Origin: Blastococcus sp. CPCC 205250
GTDB lineage: Bacteria; Actinomycetota; Actinomycetes; Mycobacteriales; Geodermatophilaceae
Assembly (NCBI RefSeq): GCF_019799925.1
Contig: NZ_JABGCG010000002.1
Location: 124,001-188,000, forward strand
Reading direction: 5' to 3'
DNA: 64,000 nucleotides
Position numbers and translations under genes: made by a program. Below, piece by piece: positions 25,781-34,238 of the stretch; the first letter of the stretch is position 1; each line of letters starts with the position of its first letter. The notes below the pieces were generated by a model. It worked only from the letters and a program-made list of their open reading frames with translations. It was not told the DNA's origin and did not search any database.

Positions 25781-26191
25781 TCAGGCGGTGACGATGACGT
25801 CGGAGCCCTGGACCCGCACCGGGTAGGTGCGGATGCTCCACTCCGGCTTCACCGCCGTGGTGCCGGTGGCGAGCTCGAAGCCCCACTGGTGCCAGGGGCA
25901 GTAGATGAACTCCCCGGCCCGGGACTCCGCCGCGCCGCCGGGACGCTCCGGGTCGACGACGGTGAGGCCGTGGGTGCGCCCCGAGCACAGCGGGCCGCCC
26001 TCGTGCGGGCAGTAGTTGGCGATCGCGTAGAAGCGGCCGTCGACGTTGTAGACGCCCACGCCCCAGCGGCCGATCGGCACGACCTTGTGCTCGCCGGGCG
26101 CGATCTCGTCGACGGTCGCCACCACGTGCTCCCGCCCCCGCGCGAGCGGGGTCCGTACGGTCGAGCGCTCCCGCACGCCCCGTTCCCGCAC
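25781..26191 (-). CDS. Rieske [2Fe-2S] ferredoxin-like protein
   Basis: A 136-residue single Rieske domain. The cluster ligands are Cys61-His63 (CPHEGG) and Cys98-His101 (CPWHQW). The lack of a larger catalytic domain means it is a Rieske ferredoxin rather than an oxygenase alpha subunit. The loop between ligand boxes is long, with an Asp/Pro/Glu-rich insert (about residues 78-92). The start GTG at 26191 overlaps the upstream amidohydrolase stop by one base; GTG 26176 is a second option. Confidence 0.9.
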   Translation of the reverse strand: MRERGVRERSTVRTPLARGREHVVATVDEIAPGEHKVVPIGRWGVGVYNVDGRFYAIANYCPHEGGPLCSGRTHGLTVVDPERPGGAAESRAGEFIYCPWHQWGFELATGTTAVKPEWSIRTYPVRVQGSDVIVTA

Positions 26192-27342
26192 TACAGGGCC
26201 CGCTTCTGCCCGGGCAGGGCCGGGACGACCTCGGGCAGGTTGGGGAACACCTGCAGCGCGTTGTGGTACATGATCTTGTCGCGCATGTGCAGGGGGAGGT
26301 GCTTGGCCACCCACTGCGGGTCGTCGAACGTCCAGTGCGGGTAGTCCGAGGAGAACAGCAGGAGCCGGTCGGCCTCCATCCACTCCAGCGCGCGGGTGAA
26401 CTCGAGCTTGTCCTCCGGCATGTCCAGCGGCTGCGTCGTGCACCAGATGTGGTCCTTGACGTAGTCCGACGGCTTCCGCTTGAGGCCGTTCTCCGGGCCG
26501 CGCTTGGCGTACACGGCGTCCATCCGCCACATCAGCGGCAGCAGCCAGTTGAAGGCGTGCTCGATGAAGACGATCTGCAGGTCCGGGAAGCGGTCGAAGA
26601 CGCCGTCGAAGACCAGGCTCATCACCTGGTTCGCCGCCAGCATCGAGTAGCTGACCATCAGGTCGTGGTTGTAGGTCATGAAGCCGACCGGCGACATGGG
26701 CAGCTCGTTGTGCTGGCCGCGGCCGAGGTGGCAGGCCACCGGCAGGCCGTTGCGGGTCGCCGCCTCCCACACCGGGTCGTAGCGGGGGTCGCCCCACGCC
26801 GGGCGCAGCTCGGCGCCGATGAGCACCTGTGACATGTAGGGGTGGCCCGCCCAGTGCTCGATCTCGCGGGCGGCGGCCTCCGGGTGCTCCATCGCGGCGA
26901 CGATCGAGCCGCGGAAGCGCTGGTGCCAGTTGTGCTCGCTGTCCAGCCAGCAGGCGTCCTGCCAGGCGTTCGTGGCCTGGGTGACCGCGTGGTGCTCCTC
27001 CTCGGTCTGCCCGCCGCCGTTGAGCGGGCCGAGGATCAGCAGGTCGCAGCCGGCCTCCATGATCACCTGACGGAACATCAGGTCGGGGTCGGACCCGGCG
27101 AAGTTGCCGTCCGTGGGGAAGGAGTCGGTGCGCATCGCGAAGGAGTGCGCGAAGTCCGGGGCGTCGTAGTAGACCGGGCTGCCCGACCCGGTGGCCCGGT
27201 TCTCGAACAGGCTCCGGAACCTCGCCGGCAGGAACGGGGTCAGCTCACCGCGCTTGGGGGTGGGGTGGATGTCGCTGTCGACCACCCGCACCTCCGTCGT
27301 CTCGGTGGAGAGCGTCTTCGGGCGCTGCATCTCGATGGTCAT
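26191..27342 (-). CDS. Amidohydrolase-family protein (amidohydrolase 2)
   Basis: 383 residues of the amidohydrolase_2 superfamily (PF04909; ACMSD/LigW-like metal-dependent decarboxylases and hydrolases). The first metal motif is SDIHPTP, with His in CHLGRGQHN, the later FIEHAFNW and Asp in SSDYPHWTF. Several members act on aromatic or cyclic acids. It is 43 bp downstream of a second, related gene and upstream of the Rieske gene, so it is likely part of a catabolic operon. The substrate is unknown. Confidence 0.88.
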   Translation of the reverse strand: MTIEMQRPKTLSTETTEVRVVDSDIHPTPKRGELTPFLPARFRSLFENRATGSGSPVYYDAPDFAHSFAMRTDSFPTDGNFAGSDPDLMFRQVIMEAGCDLLILGPLNGGGQTEEEHHAVTQATNAWQDACWLDSEHNWHQRFRGSIVAAMEHPEAAAREIEHWAGHPYMSQVLIGAELRPAWGDPRYDPVWEAATRNGLPVACHLGRGQHNELPMSPVGFMTYNHDLMVSYSMLAANQVMSLVFDGVFDRFPDLQIVFIEHAFNWLLPLMWRMDAVYAKRGPENGLKRKPSDYVKDHIWCTTQPLDMPEDKLEFTRALEWMEADRLLLFSSDYPHWTFDDPQWVAKHLPLHMRDKIMYHNALQVFPNLPEVVPALPGQKRAL

Positions 27343-27385
27343 GCCGGGTTCCTCTCGTCGCTGCCGGACGGGTCGGGGGAGCGCC

Positions 27386-28513
27386 TCAGGCGGACGCGGG
27401 GACGGGGCTGTCGATGCCGTAGAGCCGGGCGGCGTTGCGCCACAGGACCTTGTCCCGCTGCTCGGGCGTCCAGGCCCGCGGGAGGTCGTCGGGCGAGTGC
27501 ATCTGCCAGTCCGGGTAGCTCGACCCGAACAGCAGGTGGTCCTCCTTGCCGGTCATGCGCAGCCACTCGTCGGCGAAGTCGGCGTCGGCGCCGGGACCGT
27601 CGAGCGCGCCGTGCACGAAGTACACGTGGTCGGCGAGGTAGGCACTGGGGATCTTCGGCGCCCAGGGCGTCTGCTCCAGGTGCGGCCGGCCGAAGGAGTC
27701 CATCCGCCAGATGAACGGCGTCAGCATGTCCGCGGCGCCGTCGGCCCACACGATCCGGAGCTCGGGGAACTCCTCGAACACGCCCTCGGCGATCATGTTG
27801 AGCAGGTGCCAGACGAAGGTCATCGGCTGGTAGGCCGTCAGGTGCGAGAAGGTCCGGGTGATGCCCGACGGCGTCGGCGGGTGGGTGATCCCCACGCCCA
27901 TCTCGATGTGCACCGCGACCGGCAGGCCGGCCTCGACCGCGGCCCGCCACAGCGGCCGGAAGTGCGGCCGGCCGTAGGGGTGCTGGGTCTGCATCGGCAG
28001 GCCGATCTGCACGACCCGCGGGTGGTCCTTCCAGCGGTCGATCTCCCGCACGGCGCCGTCGACGTCGTTGGGGTTGACCCGGATGGTGCCGCGGAAGCGG
28101 TCGGCGTAGGTGCCGGAGTCCAGCCAGCGCTCGACCAGCATCCGGTTGTAGCCCGCGAAGATCGCGCTGCCGAGGTGCCAGTCGGGCAGGATCCCGGCGT
28201 TCGACATCGGGTGGAGGACGGCGACGTCGACGCCGCGCTCCTCGAACAGCTGACGGCCCACGAGCTCCGGGTCGGAGCCGGGGTGCCCCGGCATCCGCGT
28301 GACCGGCTGACCGAACGCCTGCTGCTCGACCACCGAGTCGGCCTGGGTGCCCGGCGCGTAGCGGACGCCGTCCGGCGGGGCGAACCAGGCCACGTCGACG
28401 TCGGGGTAGCCGCGGCTCTTGAACGGCTCGTGCAGGTAGCCCCGCAGGTCGCGGTCGGAGGCGAAGAAGACGTGGACGCTCGCGTCGACGACCGGCTGAC
28501 CCTCGGAACCCAC
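27386..28513 (-). CDS. Second amidohydrolase-family protein
   Basis: 375 residues, paralogous to the neighbouring amidohydrolase: both share the pattern of FEEFPELRIVWADGAADMLTPF versus FDRFPDLQIVFIEHAFNW and end in a SSYPDWQ/SSDYPHW block. Here the first motif is DASVHVFF (one His instead of two) and the IEH of its sister is replaced by WADGA, so the metal site differs. The GTG start at 28513 is fixed by a perfect AGGAGG seven bases upstream; the longer in-frame start at 28555 is rejected. Confidence 0.85.
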   Translation of the reverse strand: MGSEGQPVVDASVHVFFASDRDLRGYLHEPFKSRGYPDVDVAWFAPPDGVRYAPGTQADSVVEQQAFGQPVTRMPGHPGSDPELVGRQLFEERGVDVAVLHPMSNAGILPDWHLGSAIFAGYNRMLVERWLDSGTYADRFRGTIRVNPNDVDGAVREIDRWKDHPRVVQIGLPMQTQHPYGRPHFRPLWRAAVEAGLPVAVHIEMGVGITHPPTPSGITRTFSHLTAYQPMTFVWHLLNMIAEGVFEEFPELRIVWADGAADMLTPFIWRMDSFGRPHLEQTPWAPKIPSAYLADHVYFVHGALDGPGADADFADEWLRMTGKEDHLLFGSSYPDWQMHSPDDLPRAWTPEQRDKVLWRNAARLYGIDSPVPASA

Positions 28514-28654
28514 CGCACGTCCTCCTGGGGCGTCCCGGCCGTCCGGCCGGACCAAACGATTGCTCCGCTCAGGGTAGACCGCGGGTGACCGCCCTCACAA
28601 GGCGGAGAGGGCGGCGCGTGCCCGGGAGCGGTGCCCCCGGGCACGTGCCGGACG

Positions 28655-29578
28655 TCAGCCGGTGGGCCGGCCGTTCCAGTTGATCGTCGTCGCCTCGCCG
28701 GCCTCCTTGCCGTCGACGAAGTCGACGAGCGTCGGGGCCGCCAGCACCCAGGACTGGAAGATGCCCCCGGTGCCGGCCTCGCGGTCGCGGGCGCCCTGCT
28801 CCCAGGCGTCCTCCGGCCACGGCGGCTCGATCAGCCGGGACCCCTTGATCAGCGTGTGCACCCGGAACGACGTCGTCGGCGGGTGGTCGTGGTCGTCCAC
28901 GCCCGGCCGGATGATCAGCGTGGGCACCCGGATCTCGCCGAACTCCCAGTCGGCGACCCCGGGGATGGCCTCGTTGGGCTTGGGGATGAACGCGTCGAGC
29001 CAGCGGTTCATCACCCGCTCGAACTCCTCGGCGCCGATGGCCCGCAGCCGGTCGGCGTTGCGCGGGTTGTCCCGGACGAGGTCGGTCCAGCCGCCGGCGG
29101 CTCCGCCGAGCCCGATGACCCCCTCGATGCCCTTGGCCCGGACCGTGCGCAGCTCGTTGAGGATGTAGACGCCGGCCAGCGACATCGTGCTGAAGTTGCC
29201 CCCGACGATGTTCCAGAGGGCGAGCCGGGTGACCCGCTCCGGGTACATCAGCGCGAAGACGATCGAGTCGCGCGCGCCGCCGGAGCCGCCGAACTTCACG
29301 ACCCGCTCGATCCCCAGGGCGTCGAGGAGGCCACCGAGGGTCTCCGCGCGCATGTGCGACTCCGACCGGCCGAAGACCTGGATGTCCGACCGCCCGCAGT
29401 TGGGCCGGTCCCACAGCAGGACCCGCTTGCCGCCCGCGGCGATCCCCTCCGCCAGCTCCCGGACGCCCGGGTAGTCCTTGCTGAACCGCCCGCCCGGCGT
29501 CAGCACCACCACCTCGCCGTCCTCCGGACCGACGAACTCGTGGACGACGACCCCGCCGTTGACCTCGATCTCAGCCAC
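28655..29578 (-). CDS. Alpha/beta-hydrolase (MhpC-like)
   Basis: 307 residues of the alpha/beta-hydrolase fold with nucleophile Ser99 in GGSGG and an oxyanion region TPGGRF. Close to meta-cleavage hydrolases of aromatic catabolism. The usual HxxP loop near the end reads PPWPED, so the catalytic His is not evident; the protein may act with a different partner residue or be a non-hydrolytic member. The GTG at 29578 is chosen because GAGGAG lies eight bases before it. It is the first gene of the minus-strand cluster, divergent from the TetR regulator. Confidence 0.8.
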   Translation of the reverse strand: MAEIEVNGGVVVHEFVGPEDGEVVVLTPGGRFSKDYPGVRELAEGIAAGGKRVLLWDRPNCGRSDIQVFGRSESHMRAETLGGLLDALGIERVVKFGGSGGARDSIVFALMYPERVTRLALWNIVGGNFSTMSLAGVYILNELRTVRAKGIEGVIGLGGAAGGWTDLVRDNPRNADRLRAIGAEEFERVMNRWLDAFIPKPNEAIPGVADWEFGEIRVPTLIIRPGVDDHDHPPTTSFRVHTLIKGSRLIEPPWPEDAWEQGARDREAGTGGIFQSWVLAAPTLVDFVDGKEAGEATTINWNGRPTG

Positions 29579-29671
29579 CTGCACCTCTCCTCTGCATCGG
29601 GTTGTCCGTGGAACCGGGGGCCGGCGCTCCGCTGCCGCTCGACGGCGCGGCGGGCGGCCATACTCGGGGGC

Positions 29672-30937
29672 ATGGGCGGCGCGCAGGGGACGGCGGGGCG
29701 CACGGCCGCCGGCGACAGCGCCCGCACCCAGGCGGTGCGCGACACCGCGGCGCGGCTGTTCGGCGCCGCCGGCTACGCGGGCACGACGATGAACGACATC
29801 GCCGACGCCGTCGGCCTGCTGCCGGGCAGCCTGTACCACCACTTCGCGTCCAAGGAGCAGATCGCCGCGGAGTTGCTCACCGCGTTCGGCACGGCCCTGA
29901 CCGACGTCGCGACGGCGGCCGCGGCACACCCGCCCGAGCCCGGCGCCCACGCCGAGCAGCGGGTCCGGCAGCTGGCCGCCGACGTGATGGCGCTCAGCTT
30001 CGCGCACGCCGCGGCCGTCCGGCTGCGCGCCTTCGAGCCCCCGACCGTGGCGACCGCCCGGCTGCGCGAGGCGATGCAGTTGCCGACGACGGGCCTGGAG
30101 CGGGCGTGGCGGGACGCCGTCGACGGCCTGCGACCGGCGCGCGAGGGCGGGGCGGACCCGGCCCTGCTCCGGTTCGCCCTGCAGCAGGCGACGCTCGACG
30201 CCTCCGGCAGCTACCGCCCCGACCGGGACCCGCGCGAGCTCGCCGGCCACCTGTGCGACGTCCTCCTGCACGGGGTCGCCGTCGCCTGCCCGCCGGATGC
30301 CGACCTCGACGCCTCCGCGGCGTCCCGGGCAGCCGTCGAGGCCCTCGCCGGCTGGCGCACCCAGGAGCCGCCCGGCGGTCCGCGCGACCGCGACACCATC
30401 GTGGCCGCGGCCCGGACCGAGTTCGCGCGGCGCGGCTACGACGCGACGACCGTCCGGGACATCGCCGCGGCCGCGGGCGTGCGCATGGGGACGCTCTACC
30501 GCCGGGTGGAGTCCAAGGAGGCGCTGCTGCGCGAGGTGCTCGGCCGGTACTCCGGCCACCTCGCCGACGCCGTCACCGCGGTGCTCGCCGCCGGGTCCGG
30601 CGAGGTCGAGACGCTCGACGCCCTGGCGCGGGTGTTCGTGCACGCCAGTCGCCGGTTCGAGGCCGAGTCGTGCATCGTGCGGTACGGCTGGAGCGGGCGG
30701 GAGGCCGCGACCAGCCCGTTCCACGACTACTACCTGGAGACCCAGGAGCGGCTGCGCGCGCTGGAGGACCTGCTGGCCCGCGGCGTCGCGGACGGACGGC
30801 TGTCGACGGTGCCCGACATGGCTTGGCACATCCGCTCCGTCCTGTGGCTGCCGTTCCACCAGCACGCGCGCACCGGGACGGCACGCGCACACGCCTTCCT
30901 GCGCGCCGCACTGCTACGGGGCGCCCTCCGCGGCTGA
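29672..30937 (+). CDS. Tandem TetR-type regulator with two DNA-binding halves
   Basis: 421 residues holding two complete TetR-like units. The first helix-turn-helix lies at about residues 22-65 (TAARLFGAAGYAGTTMNDIADAVG...SLYHHF) and the second at about 245-288 (EFARRGYDATTVRDIAAAAGV...TLYRRV), each followed by its own ligand domain. A normal TetR is about 200 residues. It is divergent from the catabolic cluster, so it probably controls it. A -10-like CATACT (29659-29664) lies seven bases before the ATG, pointing to a leaderless start. Its 3' end overlaps the next gene by 24 bp. Confidence 0.87.
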   Translation: MGGAQGTAGRTAAGDSARTQAVRDTAARLFGAAGYAGTTMNDIADAVGLLPGSLYHHFASKEQIAAELLTAFGTALTDVATAAAAHPPEPGAHAEQRVRQLAADVMALSFAHAAAVRLRAFEPPTVATARLREAMQLPTTGLERAWRDAVDGLRPAREGGADPALLRFALQQATLDASGSYRPDRDPRELAGHLCDVLLHGVAVACPPDADLDASAASRAAVEALAGWRTQEPPGGPRDRDTIVAAARTEFARRGYDATTVRDIAAAAGVRMGTLYRRVESKEALLREVLGRYSGHLADAVTAVLAAGSGEVETLDALARVFVHASRRFEAESCIVRYGWSGREAATSPFHDYYLETQERLRALEDLLARGVADGRLSTVPDMAWHIRSVLWLPFHQHARTGTARAHAFLRAALLRGALRG

Positions 30938-31423
30938 GACCGGCACCGCCGCACCGGAGGCCGAGGGGTCGGCCGCGACCGGGTCCGCGACGACGATGCG
31001 CACCTCGGCGTTGAGCGCGGCCTCCAGCGCCGTGTGCAGCCGCCCCTCGGGCACGCGCCGGACCTGCTCGCGGTCCAGGACGACGCGCACCACCTCCTCG
31101 TCGTCCTCGACGAACCGCTCGACGGGTGCGTCCAGGCCGAAGCCGGCGAGCACGCCGCGGGCGTCGTCGTCCGTGCCGCGGCTGATGAACGTCACCACGC
31201 CCGGGGCGGCGGGCAGGCCGAACGCCCGCGAGCAGCGCGCGACGTGGTCGTCCCGCTCGGCCAGCTGCGACTCGTCGAGGATGAGCTCGACCTCGCGGGC
31301 CCGCTCCGGGAGGTGCGCCGGCGGGCTGGCGACGACCTCGAGGCCCGCGTCGCGGAGCGCCACGAGACCGGCCTCGTACGCGTCCGGCCCCAGTACGCCG
31401 TCCGCGTCGATGACCACCCGCAT
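30914..31423 (-). CDS. Hypothetical soluble protein
   Basis: A 169-residue protein that begins MRVVIDADGVLGPDAYE and alternates strands and helices in a Rossmann-like way; I do not recognise a family. Acidic Asp/Glu clusters (about residues 58-70 and 107-114) and a Pro/Ala-rich tail. The start at 31423 is chosen so that the first strand is intact; the start at 31438 is also possible. It is convergent with the tandem TetR gene (24-bp overlap) and divergent from the Nramp gene. Confidence 0.65.
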   Translation of the reverse strand: MRVVIDADGVLGPDAYEAGLVALRDAGLEVVASPPAHLPERAREVELILDESQLAERDDHVARCSRAFGLPAAPGVVTFISRGTDDDARGVLAGFGLDAPVERFVEDDEEVVRVVLDREQVRRVPEGRLHTALEAALNAEVRIVVADPVAADPSASGAAVPVSAAEGAP

Positions 31424-31534
31424 GACGGCCGTCCGCACGAGCGGAAGCTACCGGACCGGGGACGGAGACGGAACGAATACTTGCTCCGTTCTGGCACGCT
31501 CTCCCCTGCCCGACCGGCGAGCCGAGGAGTCCGA

Positions 31535-32743
31535 GTGCTGCACCGAACGCGTCGGCTGGCGCTGCTGGGGCCGGCCTTCATCGCGGCGGTGGCCTACGTC
31601 GACCCCGGCAACGTCGCCACGAACGTCACGGCCGGGGCGCGCTACGGCTACACCCTGGTCTGGGTGGTCGTCCTCGCCAACGTGATGGCCGTGCTCGTGC
31701 AGTACCTGTCGGCCAAGCTCGGGCTGGTCACGGGGCGGTCGCTGCCCGAGCAGCTGGGCGCCCGGCTGCGGACGCCGGCCCGGATCGGTTACTGGTTGCA
31801 GGCCGAGGCGATCGCGGTCGCCACGGACATGGCCGAGGTCGTCGGCGGCGCGCTGGCGCTGGCCATCCTGTTCGACGTCCCCCTCGTGCTCGGCGCGGTG
31901 CTCACCGCGGCGGTGTCGCTGCTGGTGCTGCGGGTGGGCGACGCGCGCGGGCAGCGGGCGCTGGAGCGGGTCGTCATGGGGTTCCTCGCGCTGATCGCCG
32001 TCGGCTTCACCGCCGGGCTGTTCGTCGACCCGCCGGAGCCCGGCGCGCTCGCCGGCGGCCTGGTGCCCGCCTTCGCCGGCGCCGACAGCGTGCTGCTGGC
32101 CTCCGGGATCATCGGCGCCACCGTCATGCCGCACGTCATCTACCTGCACTCGAGCCTGACGACGACGCGGCTGGGCGTGCGGGGGGACGGCCTGGGCGTC
32201 GGCCGGCTGCTGTCGGCCACCCGGGTCGACGTCGTCTCCGCGCTCGTCCTCGCCGGGGTGCTCAACCTGTCGCTGCTGGTCGTGGCGGCGTCCAGCCTCC
32301 AGGGGCTGCCCGGCACCGACACGCTGCAGGGCGTGCACGCGCTGATGTCCTCGGAGCTCGGCGCCGGGGTCGCGCTGCTGTTCGCCGTCGCGCTGCTGGG
32401 CTCCGGTCTGGCCTCGACGTCGGTGGGCAGCGCCGCCGGGGCCGAGGTGATGCGCGGGCTGCTGCGGCGGCGGGTCCCGCTGGTGCTGCGCCGGGTGGTG
32501 ACGGTGGTCCCCGCGGTCCTCGTGCTGGCACTGGGCGCCGACCCGAGCGCGGCGCTGGTGGTCTCCCAGGTGGTGCTGTCGATGGGCATCCCGTTCGCGC
32601 TGGTGCCCCTGGTGGTGCTGACCGCGCGCCGGGACGTCATGGGCGAGCACGTCAACCGCCGGGGGACGACGCTGGCCGCGGCCGCCGTCGCCACCGCCGT
32701 CATCGCGCTCAACGTGTCGCTGCTGTACCTGACCTTCACCTGA
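31535..32743 (+). CDS. mntH: Nramp-family divalent metal transporter
   Basis: 402 residues with eleven membrane helices. Helix 1 carries the metal motif DPGN (in AYVDPGNVATN) and helix 6 the MPH motif (in VMPHVIYLHSS). It imports Mn2+ or Fe2+ with protons. The GTG at 31535 has gaggag seven bases upstream. A short inverted repeat (ACGGA/TCCGT, near 31467-31490) in the leader might be a metalloregulator site, but I see no standard MntR or DtxR box. Confidence 0.93.
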   Translation: MLHRTRRLALLGPAFIAAVAYVDPGNVATNVTAGARYGYTLVWVVVLANVMAVLVQYLSAKLGLVTGRSLPEQLGARLRTPARIGYWLQAEAIAVATDMAEVVGGALALAILFDVPLVLGAVLTAAVSLLVLRVGDARGQRALERVVMGFLALIAVGFTAGLFVDPPEPGALAGGLVPAFAGADSVLLASGIIGATVMPHVIYLHSSLTTTRLGVRGDGLGVGRLLSATRVDVVSALVLAGVLNLSLLVVAASSLQGLPGTDTLQGVHALMSSELGAGVALLFAVALLGSGLASTSVGSAAGAEVMRGLLRRRVPLVLRRVVTVVPAVLVLALGADPSAALVVSQVVLSMGIPFALVPLVVLTARRDVMGEHVNRRGTTLAAAAVATAVIALNVSLLYLTFT

Positions 32744-32785
32744 CCGGCTGCGGGACCGCGGACCCCCGCGCGCCGCACGCCGGTC
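32742..32785. terminator. Hairpin between convergent mntH and acyl-CoA dehydrogenase
   Basis: GACCGGC plus TGCGG pairs with CCGCA plus GCCGGTC with one bulged base, spanning from the stop codon of mntH to that of the dehydrogenase. It could serve both transcripts. Confidence 0.5.
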
Positions 32786-34094
32786 AGGCCAACGGCGACC
32801 GGGGCAGCATGCGGTCGCTGATGATCCGCTTCTGGATCTCGCTGGTGCCCTCGAAGATCGTCGTCAGCCGGGCGTCGCGCCAGTGCCGCTCCACCTGCCG
32901 CTCGGTGGTGTAGCCGTTGCCGCCGTGCAGCTGCATGGCCTGGTTGGTGACGCGGACGGCCATCTCGGTGGCCTCCAGCTTCACCATGGCGGCCTCCCGG
33001 TCGCAGGGGACGCCGAGATCGAGCAGGTGCGCCACCTGGCGGTAGAAGGCGCGGCTCTGCTCGATCTGCGCGGCCATCTCGGCGACGGCGAAGCGCAGCG
33101 CCTGGAAGTCGGCGATCGGGTGGCCGAACTGCTCGCGCTCCTGCAGGTAGACGACCGAGTCCTCCAGCGCCGCACGGGCCAGACCCACGGCGCGGGCCGC
33201 GGTGTGCACGCGCGCGGTGTCGAGGAACTCCTTGGCCTTGCGCATGCCGGCGCGCGCGGCTGACTCACCCCCCACCCGCCCGCCGATCTCACCCCCCACC
33301 CGCCCGCCGATCTCGCCCTCGCCCTGGGCGGCGTTCGCGTCGTCGAGCACGTTCTCCGCCGGGATGCGGACGCCGTCGAAGGTGAGGTCCCAGGTGAGGA
33401 AGCCGTGGTAGCCGACCTTGTCGATCGGGTGGCCGGACAGGCCCGCGGGGAACTCCCCCCGCTCCTTCTCCAGCAGCAGGGTGCGCAGCCCGCGGGAGCG
33501 CGGCTCTCCCTCCTCGGGGTCCCGCTCGCGGACCAGGACCTGGATGAAGTCGGCGGCCTCGGCGTTGCCGCACCAGCGCTTGTGGCCGGTGACGACCCAC
33601 TCGTCACCCTCGAGCACGGCGCGGGTGGAGACCCCGGCCAGGTCCGAGCCGGCGTCGGGCTCCGACAGCGCGATCGCGCCGATCCACTCACCCCGGGCAC
33701 TGCGCCGCAGCAGGTCGCGGCGGCGGTCGGCGTCGGCCAGCGTGGTGCCGAGGCCCTGCGCGCGGGCGAGGATGCTCGCGCTGCTCATCCAGGCGCGGGC
33801 CAGCTCCTCGGAGACCATGCAGTACTCGAAGACACCCAGGCCCAGGCCCCCGTGCTCGGCCGGGACGGTGATCCCGAAGTACCCGAGCTCCGCCAGCCGC
33901 TGCAGCAGCGACGCCGGGATCAGACCCTTCTGCGGGTCGAGCTCGTTGGCCACCGGGAGGACCTCCTCCATGGCGAACCGGCGGGCCTGCAGCTGCAGTT
34001 CCTCCCGCTCGGGCGTGTGCCACGGCGGCAGGAGCGCCGGCGGGCGGGCCTCCTGCAACTCGGTCTCCCCGGTGGCGCTGTCGCTCGACGTCAT
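32784..34094 (-). CDS. Acyl-CoA dehydrogenase
   Basis: 436 residues of the acyl-CoA dehydrogenase family. N-terminal helices, then IALSEPDAGSDLAGVST (FAD and substrate site), the middle strand domain and the C-terminal helices with LHGGNGYTTERQVERHWRDARLTTIFEGTSEIQK. The putative base region is conserved. Within the loop after ENVLDD a Gly/Glu/Arg stretch is duplicated by an in-frame 24-bp tandem repeat (33265-33312). The ATG at 34094 is preceded by a gcaggga site; the longer frame is a shadow. Chain-length preference cannot be stated. Confidence 0.92.
   Translation of the reverse strand: MTSSDSATGETELQEARPPALLPPWHTPEREELQLQARRFAMEEVLPVANELDPQKGLIPASLLQRLAELGYFGITVPAEHGGLGLGVFEYCMVSEELARAWMSSASILARAQGLGTTLADADRRRDLLRRSARGEWIGAIALSEPDAGSDLAGVSTRAVLEGDEWVVTGHKRWCGNAEAADFIQVLVRERDPEEGEPRSRGLRTLLLEKERGEFPAGLSGHPIDKVGYHGFLTWDLTFDGVRIPAENVLDDANAAQGEGEIGGRVGGEIGGRVGGESAARAGMRKAKEFLDTARVHTAARAVGLARAALEDSVVYLQEREQFGHPIADFQALRFAVAEMAAQIEQSRAFYRQVAHLLDLGVPCDREAAMVKLEATEMAVRVTNQAMQLHGGNGYTTERQVERHWRDARLTTIFEGTSEIQKRIISDRMLPRSPLA
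33265..33312. repeat. 24-bp tandem duplication in the acyl-CoA dehydrogenase gene
   Basis: Two exact head-to-tail copies of a 24-bp unit (33265-33288 and 33289-33312, beginning tcacccccca) encode a repeated eight-residue Gly/Val/Arg/Glu block in a surface loop. Slippage-type expansion, frame kept. Confidence 0.9.
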
Positions 34095-34238
34095 CGTCGC
34101 TCCCTGCTCGGCTGGCGATCCGCTCACTGTGGCCGCCTCGGGTGCCCGGCGCTCGGCACGGTCACCCGCGTTCGTGACCGACACCACGTCCCTCACACGT
34201 ACTTCACATACCTCACATCCGTCTGGTAGGAACTGTCC

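Noticed and set aside
28631-29671. In-frame extension of the tandem TetR gene
   Set aside because: It is antisense to the alpha/beta-hydrolase, which has a recognised fold and its own ribosome site.
30914-31423. Assignment of this protein to the DUF188/YaiI nuclease family
   Set aside because: Only the first strand (VIDAD) resembles it; the later acidic motifs are not found.
31441-31534. MntR or yybP-type manganese element before mntH
   Set aside because: Only a weak 5-bp inverted repeat is seen; the yybP-ykoY motif is absent.
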